Assembly: GCA_964225135.1 (NCBI GenBank)
Contig: CAXQNQ010000151.1
Coordinates: forward strand, 1 to 14,172
Source of the DNA: AM-2324 sp964225135
GTDB taxonomy: Bacteria > Bacteroidota > Bacteroidia > Chitinophagales > Saprospiraceae
Length of the DNA: 14,172 nt
Reading direction: 5' to 3'
Shown here: piece after piece, positions 1-6,425 of the stretch
How positions within the stretch are numbered: position 1 is the first letter of the stretch
Layout of the letters: each line of letters starts with the position of its first letter
The notes under the pieces: model-generated
What the model saw: the letters and a program-made list of their open reading frames with translations, nothing else
Database searches by the model: none
What the model was told of the DNA's origin: nothing
Program-made: the position numbers and the translations under genes

Positions 1-36
1 ACTGGTTTCTAGCCATTCGGCTAAGTTGTAGATCAT
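1..36 (-). CDS. mraY: MraY N-terminus (phospho-MurNAc-pentapeptide transferase), cut by window edge
   Basis: An ATG at 36-34 on the minus strand opens a frame with no stop to the window edge, reading MIYNLAEWLETS. It starts 16 nt after the murE stop. This short hydrophobic/aromatic start resembles Bacteroidota MraY N-termini, and mraY normally follows murE in this cluster. MraY is the integral membrane enzyme that makes lipid I from UDP-MurNAc-pentapeptide and undecaprenyl phosphate. Only 12 codons are visible, so the call rests mainly on gene order; no catalytic residue can be seen. Confidence 0.7.
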   Translation of the reverse strand, partial: MIYNLAEWLETS

Positions 37-52
37 TGTAAGTTAGGTTTCG

Positions 53-1513
53 CTAATGATTGTTTTTCAAATGTTTTTCTATTTCTTCTGCATCATCAAA
101 ATGGATGCGTTTCCCTTTTATTTCTTGGTAGTTCTCATGTCCCTTTCCCGCAATAAGAATAATATCTCCCGCAGCTGAGAACTGAAATGCTGTTTTTATA
201 GCCATAGCCCGATCTGTAATTGCTAATACTCGATTAACTTGATCGGCTTGTACGCCTTTCAGCATATCTTTTATGATATCCTCTGGATCTTCTGATCTAG
301 GATTATCCGATGTTAGTATGACTTGTCCGGAGTAATCAGCAGCAATTTTAGCCATCTGAGGTCTTTTGCCTACATCTCTATCACCACCACATCCAATCAC
401 AGTCCAAACTTTCGCATTAGAAGCATTGGCATCGATGATAGCTTGAAGTACATTTTCCAAGGCATCTGGTGTATGTGCATAATCTACCACTGCTTTTGTA
501 CCATCAGCTCCTTTATACACTTCAAATCTGCCCTTAGCTCCCTTTAATCCACTTAAAACGGTCAACACCTCTGTAGCTTCCTGCTCCAACAACTTGGCTG
601 TAGCATAAGTAGCTAATAGATTACTTCCGTTGTAGACGCCTACCATTGGACTATGAAAATCCATTCCATTGATTTGCATCTCTAAACCATCTAGTGTGTT
701 TGCAATAACCTTGCCCCTAAAGGCTGCTACGCGCTCCAAACTAAATTCTTGGATAGATGCTGCACAATTCTGAACCATGACCCGACCATTCTTGTCATCT
801 ATATTAACCAGGGCAAAAGCATTTTTCGATAATTGATCGAAGAAGGCTTTTTTGGCCAATATGTATTCCTTGAAGGTCTTGTGGTAGTCCAAGTGATCTC
901 TACTAATGTTGGTGAATACGCCTCCAGTAAATTCTATTCCCCCTATCCTATTTTGGTGGATAGCATGTGAACGTACCTCCATAAATACATAGTCACAGCC
1001 GCTTTCGGCCATTTCATGTAATAATGCCTGAATACTTACAGGGTCTGGAGTAGTATGAGTAGATGGTATGATTCTATCATTAATCTTGTTTTCAACGGTG
1101 GACAATAGCCCTGTTTTATAACCTAGATTTTTGAACAAATCAAATAATAAGGTACAGATGGAAGTCTTTCCGTTTGTACCCGTAACACCTACTACCTTCA
1201 TTTGTCGAGAAGGATACTGGTACCAAGCTGAAGCTACTGCTCCAACTATCGCCATACTATTTTCAACTTTCAAATATGTAACGGCCTCGTTTGGCTCGTC
1301 TGGTATTCTTTCGCAAACTACAGCTACTGCTCCCCGTTCAATAGCAGCATCTATATACTGGTGACCATCCGTTTGTGTCCCTACCCAGGCAAAAAACAAT
1401 GATCCTTTGGCTGCTTTCCTGGAATCAATATCCAGATTGCTTATTTCTTTATTTATGTCCCCCACTACTTCAAGTGGGTTAATGGCATTAAGTATGCTTC
1501 CTAATTCTTGCAT
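53..1513 (-). CDS. murE: UDP-MurNAc-L-Ala-D-Glu:meso-DAP ligase MurE
   Basis: This cytoplasmic Mur ligase adds meso-diaminopimelate to UDP-MurNAc-L-Ala-D-Glu with ATP, building the third residue of the peptidoglycan stem. The 486 residues match the family's usual length. The ATP loop GTNGKT begins at residue 112, and a central-domain motif FTNISRDHLDYH follows. The DNPR signature at 403-406 is the one that selects meso-DAP over lysine. A C-terminal GKGHENYQ segment is also present. The ATG start lies 4 nt after the ftsI stop, so translation is probably coupled. One oddity: the motif usually read as MEVSSHA is MEVRSHA here, with Arg181 (codon CGT) where a substrate-contacting Ser is expected. 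All other landmarks are intact, so I expect a working enzyme. Confidence 0.96.
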   Translation of the reverse strand: MQELGSILNAINPLEVVGDINKEISNLDIDSRKAAKGSLFFAWVGTQTDGHQYIDAAIERGAVAVVCERIPDEPNEAVTYLKVENSMAIVGAVASAWYQYPSRQMKVVGVTGTNGKTSICTLLFDLFKNLGYKTGLLSTVENKINDRIIPSTHTTPDPVSIQALLHEMAESGCDYVFMEVRSHAIHQNRIGGIEFTGGVFTNISRDHLDYHKTFKEYILAKKAFFDQLSKNAFALVNIDDKNGRVMVQNCAASIQEFSLERVAAFRGKVIANTLDGLEMQINGMDFHSPMVGVYNGSNLLATYATAKLLEQEATEVLTVLSGLKGAKGRFEVYKGADGTKAVVDYAHTPDALENVLQAIIDANASNAKVWTVIGCGGDRDVGKRPQMAKIAADYSGQVILTSDNPRSEDPEDIIKDMLKGVQADQVNRVLAITDRAMAIKTAFQFSAAGDIILIAGKGHENYQEIKGKRIHFDDAEEIEKHLKNNH

Positions 1514-1517
1514 CGCT

Positions 1518-3641
1518 TTAGTTCAATCTTAATGCGACTGTTTGACCTCTAAGCATAGTTCCAGACCGAATAGACTGATTAACTACTTTGCCCGAACCAT
1601 TTACTTCTACTCTTAATCCTAAATTTTCAAGTACATAGACGGCATCCCTTAATCCCATACCAACGACACTTGGAACTTGCTCTACTTGAATGTTTTTGTT
1701 CAAGAATTGTAGTTGTTCTGTACTGTCCTGATCGATCACCACAAATTCAGCAGATTTATTGGGTTCATAATCCACATCGATCGCATCAAATAGATACTTA
1801 AAATCGGATTGTGCCCCAATATTTCCTTTTGTAGCTTTAGCAGATTGTACCCAAGTTTCTTCTTCAAATCGTTCAAACAAATCAGGCTTGAGTGTAAAAA
1901 TTTTATCTGCAATACTGCGAAAGACCGGCAAAGCGACATCGGAACCGTAATACCTTCCGTTTTTTGGTTTGTAGATAACTACAATACAAGAATACACAGG
2001 ATCTTCCGTAGGGAAATATCCTACGAAAGAAGATTGATATCCTCCTACTGTTGTTTTTCCATTTGATCGCTTATAATTTATTTGCGCCGTACCGGTCTTT
2101 CCAGCAAATGTATAACGGTTCGTTTGATACCTTTTGGCTGTTCCATTTAGCACTACTCCTTCAAGAAGTTCTTGGGCTAAGCGGATGGTTTTTCTAGAAG
2201 CAATTTGCTTCTTAACTACTTTTGGAGGAAAACGCTCTACAGTTTCCCCAAACTTTTGTGTTTCACTAACTAAATATGGTTTCATCTGTCTACCATCATT
2301 AGCTACTGTATTGTAGAATGATAGTAATTGCAAAGGTGTAAGTTTAAGTTCATATCCGTGAGCCATCCATGGCAGACTTAATCCAGACCAATTATCCTCT
2401 GTGCTAAAGGCCTCTTTAATATATGGATCTGCTTCTCCATTGATTTCGACTCCTGTTCTATGATCTAGATTAAATTGTTTTAATCTTTCTATAAATTCAG
2501 CTGCTTCATCTTCATCACCGTAGTGTTCTTGAACCAGTTTGGCAATGGCAACATTAGAGGATATTTCAAAAGCATGTCTAACTGTCGTAGAATCCAAGCC
2601 ATGTTTAGAAGCATCTACCATTACTTGGTTAAAGAATGTTGCTCTTCCTTTATCTAAATAAATGGAATCATCTAATTGTACTTTCTTATCTTCAATTAAA
2701 GCCATCATGGAGGCTAATTTGAATGTAGAACCTGGTTCTGTAGATGTTCCTACTGCGTGATTATAGGTTTCCCAAATTTTTCCTTTTTTGGTTCGGCCTA
2801 GGTTAGCAATTGCTCGAATACCGCCAGTCTTAACATCCATAACCAAAGCAACACCATATTCAGCATTGTGCTCTTTAAGTGCAGCCAATAAACTTCCTTC
2901 TGCAACATCTTGAATATCGACATCCAAAGTAGTTTTGATATCAAGACCACCGGTAGGATCAATCTTAGAGAAATTATTAACAGGAATCCAGATATCTTTA
3001 GTTAGCCTGCGCATCAATTGTTCGCCTTGCTCTCCATCAAGTACCTCCTCATAATATCCTTCCAAGCCAATAGACGTAGAATATTTTCTGTCGTATCCAA
3101 TAGTACGACTAGCCAACATACCATACGGATGCTTGCGTTTAAATTTAGGTATAGCTATAAATCCGCCCTTAAATTGCCCCATTCTAAATAATGGGAATTG
3201 GCTGATTTGCTCATATTCTTCGTAGTTCGCCTCTTTTTTGATAGGAATATATTGCTTCTTCGCATTTCGCATCTCAATCAAATAATCACGCATACCTTCT
3301 GGCGTGAAAGATTGATCTACATATGTCGCTAGACAATAAGCTAATGAATCTATATTCAAGTCAAAATCAGCATCTGTCATGCCTGAAGAATTAGGATCAA
3401 ATGCTAATTCAAAGTACGGTAAAGAAGTCGCTAGTAAGCCACCGTTGGAAGCTAAGATATTTCCTCTCCCTGCCTCAACCTTTCGCATCTGGAAATACTG
3501 GTTCTCTATTTTGTCTCTCCAAAACTTTCCTTCAACCATAGAAATACGTACGGCTTTCGCGAAAATCGCTACACCAACGAGTACCACCGCAAACACTACG
3601 ATGTAAACTCGAACTAGTACTTCATTTTTAAAGGTTGCCAT
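1518..3641 (-). CDS. ftsI: Division-type penicillin-binding protein (FtsI/PBP3 class) with C-terminal PASTA domain
   Basis: This is a class B PBP, a peptidoglycan transpeptidase of the divisome that is anchored in the inner membrane and acts in the periplasm. It has a short cytoplasmic N-terminus and one membrane span at about residues 11-29. A dimerisation/pedestal domain follows, then the transpeptidase domain with all three motifs: S305-T-F-K (nucleophile Ser305), S361-S-N and K515-T-G-T. Residues about 656-707 (from VPSVVGM) form one PASTA domain, so the 707-residue length exceeds that of E. coli FtsI. PASTA tails are common in Bacteroidota and Gram-positive homologues. The gene sits 12 nt after the ftsL-like gene and 4 nt before murE, the position of ftsI in dcw clusters. 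An elongation PBP2 is unlikely in this context. Confidence 0.95.
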   Translation of the reverse strand: MATFKNEVLVRVYIVVFAVVLVGVAIFAKAVRISMVEGKFWRDKIENQYFQMRKVEAGRGNILASNGGLLATSLPYFELAFDPNSSGMTDADFDLNIDSLAYCLATYVDQSFTPEGMRDYLIEMRNAKKQYIPIKKEANYEEYEQISQFPLFRMGQFKGGFIAIPKFKRKHPYGMLASRTIGYDRKYSTSIGLEGYYEEVLDGEQGEQLMRRLTKDIWIPVNNFSKIDPTGGLDIKTTLDVDIQDVAEGSLLAALKEHNAEYGVALVMDVKTGGIRAIANLGRTKKGKIWETYNHAVGTSTEPGSTFKLASMMALIEDKKVQLDDSIYLDKGRATFFNQVMVDASKHGLDSTTVRHAFEISSNVAIAKLVQEHYGDEDEAAEFIERLKQFNLDHRTGVEINGEADPYIKEAFSTEDNWSGLSLPWMAHGYELKLTPLQLLSFYNTVANDGRQMKPYLVSETQKFGETVERFPPKVVKKQIASRKTIRLAQELLEGVVLNGTAKRYQTNRYTFAGKTGTAQINYKRSNGKTTVGGYQSSFVGYFPTEDPVYSCIVVIYKPKNGRYYGSDVALPVFRSIADKIFTLKPDLFERFEEETWVQSAKATKGNIGAQSDFKYLFDAIDVDYEPNKSAEFVVIDQDSTEQLQFLNKNIQVEQVPSVVGMGLRDAVYVLENLGLRVEVNGSGKVVNQSIRSGTMLRGQTVALRLN

Positions 3642-3653
3642 TCAGTTTTGTAT

Positions 3654-3962
3654 TTATTCTACCACTATAGGTTGTGTTCCATAATCCCCCAATCCTTTTT
3701 CTTTGATTTTAGAAGAAACCTCAGAATATCTAGATTGTGCTCTTATGTCAGACTCTATAGAGTTATGCATACGCTCCAAGGTCATGACCTCTTCTTTCAA
3801 GACTCTGACTTGGTGCATACTTTTTTTAGCGTACTTATAATTGGCTATGTAGATAACAACGAGGAGTCCTAAGAAAAGGACGAATACTAGGTTTTTGATA
3901 ACCCATGCAGCGCTTTGATCCCACAAAACGTTGTAATTACCTAATTTGTTAAATTTTGCCAT
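3654..3962 (-). CDS. ftsL: FtsL-like small bitopic division protein
   Basis: This is a protein of about 102 residues with a short cytoplasmic N-terminus, one hydrophobic span (about residues 22-41, from IKNLVFVLFLGLL) and a periplasmic segment. That segment is rich in charged and heptad-like residues (about 45-90), consistent with a coiled coil. This is the topology of FtsL, which partners FtsB and FtsQ and helps activate the FtsW-FtsI synthase. Sequence alone is weakly diagnostic; the position between rsmH and ftsI is the stronger argument. I place the start at the ATG 3962-3960. A GTG lies immediately before it at 3965-3963 and would add one residue. The gap to the rsmH stop is 20 nt. Confidence 0.85.
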   Translation of the reverse strand: MAKFNKLGNYNVLWDQSAAWVIKNLVFVLFLGLLVVIYIANYKYAKKSMHQVRVLKEEVMTLERMHNSIESDIRAQSRYSEVSSKIKEKGLGDYGTQPIVVE

Positions 3963-3982
3963 CACTTGCTATTTCACCAGTA

Positions 3983-4885
3983 CTAATCAGCCTTTCGTTC
4001 GCCTATGCGCATTTTAGCTGATCGTGCTCTGGGGTTTTCTCTTATTTCGGCATCATCTGGGATGATTGCTTTCTTGCTAATTAGTTTAAAGGGACGATAT
4101 ATGTTCCCATAAAAATCTTTCTCCATCTCCCCGTCTACATTTCCCGTCTTCATTAGGTTCTTGACCAAGCGATCCTCAATACTGTGATAAGAAATAATCA
4201 CCAATCGACCTCCTGGTTTAAGCACCTTCACACAAGCTTTTAGAAAATCCTCTAAGACTGCAACCTCTTCATTGACCTCCATTCTGATGGCTTGAAAAAC
4301 TTGTGCATAATATCTATTACGTGGGCCTCTGCCCACTTCGTCCAAAATTACGGAGAGATCCTTGATGGATTCTAAAGGCCTTGAATGTCTTGCTGCCACA
4401 ATTGCTTGAGCAAGGGTTTTAGAATTCCGGACCTCTCCGAAAGAACTGAACATCTTTTGCAATTCAATGTCTGAATAAGTATTCAGAATAGTAGCTGCTG
4501 TCACCTCCCCTTGTTGGCTCATTCTCATGTCTAGTTGTGCATCAAATCGAAAAGAAAATCCCCGATCTGCTGTATCGAACTGATGAGAAGAAACCCCCAA
4601 GTCTGCCAAAATCCCATCGACCTGCCCTACTCCCTCTAAGCGAAGAAAACGCTCTAGGTATCGAAAATTGGCTGGAAAAAAATGCAGCCTCTCGTCTTCC
4701 CAAAGATTTTTTCTTGCATCTGGATCTTGATCAAAACAGTATAGCTGACCAGATGAACCCAATTGTTCCATTATCAACCTACTGTGGCCTCCACCTCCAA
4801 ATGTAGCATCTACATATTTTCCATCACTTTTGATGGAAAGTTGATCTATCGATTCTTTCGCCAGTACTGGCAAATGATATTCCAT
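3983..4885 (-). CDS. rsmH: 16S rRNA (cytosine-1402-N4)-methyltransferase RsmH
   Basis: RsmH (formerly MraW) is a SAM-dependent methyltransferase that modifies the N4 of C1402 in the 16S rRNA decoding centre. The 300 residues fit the family. The SAM-binding motif DATFGGGGHS is at 26-35, followed by an acidic FDQDPDA strand end at 51-57. ILADLGVSSHQFD and the late motif ISYHSIEDRLVK are also family hallmarks. The ATG overlaps the mraZ stop by one base (TAATG), so the two are translationally coupled. It is preceded by a textbook Shine-Dalgarno inside mraZ, which is unusual for this phylum and is listed separately. Confidence in the function is very high. Confidence 0.97.
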   Translation of the reverse strand: MEYHLPVLAKESIDQLSIKSDGKYVDATFGGGGHSRLIMEQLGSSGQLYCFDQDPDARKNLWEDERLHFFPANFRYLERFLRLEGVGQVDGILADLGVSSHQFDTADRGFSFRFDAQLDMRMSQQGEVTAATILNTYSDIELQKMFSSFGEVRNSKTLAQAIVAARHSRPLESIKDLSVILDEVGRGPRNRYYAQVFQAIRMEVNEEVAVLEDFLKACVKVLKPGGRLVIISYHSIEDRLVKNLMKTGNVDGEMEKDFYGNIYRPFKLISKKAIIPDDAEIRENPRARSAKMRIGERKAD

Positions 4886-5343
4886 TAAATACCTCCTTGA
4901 TGTTTATTTCCTAAAACCGTTTGAGCCAAATCTGAGAAATCCATAGGCTCTTCGTCAAGCATAGAATCATACTTATCTCGTGCCCATAATTCGATCCGGT
5001 CATTTACGGCCGCTAAAATAACATCTTTCTCCACCTCTGCATACTCCAGTAATCTTTTTGAAACTAAAACTCGATCCGCACTATCCAACTCCAACTTTTG
5101 AGCCCCTCTGTAGAAGTATCTCACAAAGTCTCTGTTCCGTTTATCATACTGGTTCAATCCATTTACTTCCTCTGTGATTTTATCCCAAACTTTTTCAGGA
5201 TATAGCATAAGACAGTTTTCAAATCCACGGTTAATTACAAATGACATAGATCGCTCCTCGAATTGACCGAGCAGACCAGAAGGAATGCGCATCCTCCCCT
5301 TGGTATCTATTTTACATTCGTATTCTCCTAAAAGCTGTCTCAT
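4885..5343 (-). CDS. mraZ: Transcriptional regulator MraZ
   Basis: MraZ is the first gene of the dcw cluster. It is a DNA-binding protein with two AbrB/SpoVT-like half-domains that assembles into ring-shaped oligomers and binds direct repeats in its own promoter. At 152 residues it has normal length. Both duplicated DxxxR elements are visible: DTKGRMRIP at 13-21 and DSADRVLV at 87-94. The start is the ATG at 5343, preceded directly by an in-frame TAA. The upstream DNA carries four GTGG boxes in 10-bp phase, the expected operator. The 3' end overlaps rsmH. Known homologues repress or otherwise tune dcw transcription; autoregulation here is inferred from the boxes. Confidence 0.96.
   Translation of the reverse strand: MRQLLGEYECKIDTKGRMRIPSGLLGQFEERSMSFVINRGFENCLMLYPEKVWDKITEEVNGLNQYDKRNRDFVRYFYRGAQKLELDSADRVLVSKRLLEYAEVEKDVILAAVNDRIELWARDKYDSMLDEEPMDFSDLAQTVLGNKHQGGI
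4891..4898 (-). promoter_or_regulatory. Full Shine-Dalgarno for rsmH inside the mraZ 3' end
   Basis: The minus strand reads AAGGAGGT, then five bases (ATTTA), then the rsmH ATG at 4885. It is a full match to the anti-SD core at good spacing and encodes the Gln-Gly-Gly end of MraZ. I looked at the bases before the other starts in this window (mraY, murE, ftsI, mraZ, iscA-like, acylase, icd, ruvB) and none has a comparable site. The best of the rest is a short AAGG before 9870. Confidence 0.7.
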
Positions 5344-5368
5344 TTACACTGAGATATATGGTTTCATT

Positions 5369-5376
5369 CAAATTTA
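5369..5376 (-). promoter_or_regulatory. Probable -7 element of the mraZ/dcw promoter
   Basis: The minus strand reads TAAATTTG, an exact match to the Bacteroidota -7 consensus TAnnTTTG, 25 nt before the mraZ ATG. No clear TTG -33 box sits 19-21 nt upstream. That position is occupied by the GTGG boxes, which suggests either an activator-dependent or a directly repressible promoter. A start site a few bases downstream would leave a leader of about 20 nt. Confidence 0.5.
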
Positions 5377-5380
5377 TGTT

Positions 5381-5430
5381 TTTTTACCACTTTTTACCAC
5401 TTTTCACCACAAAAACTTTAAAATTTCCAC
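5381..5430 (-). promoter_or_regulatory. Phased direct repeats, probable MraZ operator
   Basis: On the minus strand the 50 bases read as five consecutive 10-bp registers: GTGGAAATTT (5430-5421), TAAAGTTTTT (5420-5411), GTGGTGAAAA (5410-5401), GTGGTAAAAA (5400-5391) and GTGGTAAAAA (5390-5381). Four of the five begin with GTGG, and the empty register keeps phase. MraZ is known to bind tandem boxes with this kind of spacing, TGGGN-type in E. coli and AAAGTG-type in mollicutes; AAAAGTGG here resembles the latter. The array ends 4 bp before the TAAATTTG -7 element and covers the -33 region, so occupancy should block or reshape polymerase binding. Binding itself is inferred. Confidence 0.8.
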
Positions 5431-5472
5431 TCATTAAGCCCTATAGGATAGGGTTTTAGACGGCTACGAGAC

Positions 5473-5505
5473 AAAAAAAAGGGCTTTACCGGAATGGTAA
5501 AGCCC
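5473..5505 (-). terminator. Intrinsic terminator after the GT2 glycosyltransferase gene
   Basis: This is a perfect 10-bp hairpin, GGGCTTTACC (5481-5490) with GGTAAAGCCC (5496-5505) and a 5-nt loop. On the minus strand it is followed by eight T (5480-5473). It lies about 95 bp past the glycosyltransferase stop and before the mraZ promoter, so it separates the two transcription units. Confidence 0.9.
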
Positions 5506-5553
5506 TAATATTTACTAGGTTTTTGACGTACATAGACCTCAAAAATTTATTTA

Positions 5554-5586
5554 GTGGTAAAAAATGGGAAAAAATACCCACTTTTT
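5554..5586. repeat. Inverted copy of the mraZ box pair, also a weak hairpin
   Basis: The plus strand at 5554-5573 reads GTGGTAAAAA then ATGGGAAAAA. This matches two units of the mraZ array at 18 of 20 positions, in the opposite orientation. A minus-strand AAAAAGTGGG at 5586-5577 adds a facing box. The same bases can fold on the minus strand as AAAAAGTGGG / CCCATTTTTT with an 8-nt loop and one G-U pair. That gives a weak terminator starting 15 nt after the glycosyltransferase stop. Sequence alone cannot separate the two readings. Confidence 0.5.
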
Positions 5587-5600
5587 GACTTTTTGGCTAT

Positions 5601-6359
5601 TTACTGAGAATATCGATTGCTAAATGACCAAATACGCATTTGTAAAACACCCCAAACAGCCTCTTTAACAATTCCTCCTGACATCTTGGATGTACCCTCT
5701 TCACGGTCTGCGAATAAAATAGGTATCTCTTTGATTTTGAAGCCCAACTGGTAAGCTGCAAATTTCATTTCAATTTGGAAGGCGTAACCAATGAATTTAA
5801 TTTTATCAAAATCAATTTGTTCTAAAACTTTTCTTTTGTAGGCTACAAAACCTGCAGTAGGATCTTTTACAGGCATAAAGGTTATCAATCGAACATACAC
5901 AGACGCACCAAAAGAAATCAATATCCTCAATAATGGCCAGTTCTTTAACCTTCCTCCCCTAGTGTATCTAGATCCAACGGCTACATCTGCTCCTTGTTGC
6001 AAGGATTCATTTAACCTAATCAGATCATCTGGATTGTGTGAAAAGTCACAATCCATTTCAAAAATGTGATCGTAGCCTTGATCAAGTGCCCACTTGAAAC
6101 CAGTGATGTAGGCCGTACCTAATCCAAGTTTACCTGTACGTTCTAATAAGTGAATTCTGGTTGGATGAGCTACTTTAGCCAACTTTACTCTGGCCGAAGT
6201 ACCATCAGGTGAGCCATCGTCTACAATCAATACATCAAAGGAAGGATCTAGACTTAGCACTTTAGTTAGCATCTTATCGATGTTCTCCAACTCATTATAA
6301 GTAGGGATGATTACTAACCTAGTTTCCTGTTTTTCCTTTTCAGTTGTCAAGTTGAACAA
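5601..6359 (-). CDS. GT2 glycosyltransferase, polyprenol-phosphate mannose synthase (DPM1)-like
   Basis: This is a family 2 glycosyltransferase of the dolichol/polyprenyl-phosphate mannose synthase type. It is predicted to transfer a sugar from a nucleotide donor to a polyprenyl phosphate at the cytoplasmic membrane face. It opens with VIIPTYNELENI (16-27), then VDDGSPDGT (46-54), EMDCDFSHNP with the metal-binding DCD at 103-105, and GSRYTRGG (129-136). The 252 residues lack C-terminal membrane spans, as in the short DPM1 class. No ATG is usable before Met30, which lies inside the catalytic fold. The start is therefore a TTG, at 6359 or at 6350; an in-frame TAA lies eight codons upstream of the first. 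The donor and acceptor are not readable. It may share a transcript with the Fe-S gene 66 bp upstream. Confidence 0.9.
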   Translation of the reverse strand: MFNLTTEKEKQETRLVIIPTYNELENIDKMLTKVLSLDPSFDVLIVDDGSPDGTSARVKLAKVAHPTRIHLLERTGKLGLGTAYITGFKWALDQGYDHIFEMDCDFSHNPDDLIRLNESLQQGADVAVGSRYTRGGRLKNWPLLRILISFGASVYVRLITFMPVKDPTAGFVAYKRKVLEQIDFDKIKFIGYAFQIEMKFAAYQLGFKIKEIPILFADREEGTSKMSGGIVKEAVWGVLQMRIWSFSNRYSQ

Positions 6360-6365
6360 TTTTGT

Positions 6366-6404
6366 ATTGGGGAATATTTGTTATCAGTTGTTAAGCGCCC
6401 CAAT
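6366..6404. repeat. Inverted repeat between the Fe-S carrier and glycosyltransferase genes
   Basis: ATTGGGG (6366-6372) and CCCCAAT (6398-6404) are a perfect 7-bp inverted pair around 25 bases. The interior holds TTGTTA twice, 10 bp apart (6380-6385 and 6390-6395). There is no T-run beside the arms, so it is a poor terminator on either strand. It might be a protein site or a processing hairpin in the shared transcript; this is weak evidence. Confidence 0.3.
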
Positions 6405-6425
6405 GTAAGCATATTTTTATAAATC

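Noticed and set aside
323..547. Open frame on the plus strand inside murE, and similar antisense frames within ftsI, rsmH, the acylase, the 114-aa gene and ruvB
   Set aside because: All lie opposite strongly supported genes, encode no recognisable domain and have low-complexity or unlikely compositions; they are shadows of the coding strand.
5439..5453. Palindrome CCCTAT-AGG-ATAGGG upstream of the mraZ box array
   Set aside because: Six-base arms with a 3-nt loop and no proper T-tract; it could be an operator half-site but nothing else supports it.
5344..5600. Small RNA gene in the mraZ-glycosyltransferase gap
   Set aside because: The terminator, box array and promoter account for most of the space, and I found no separate promoter-plus-terminator pair.
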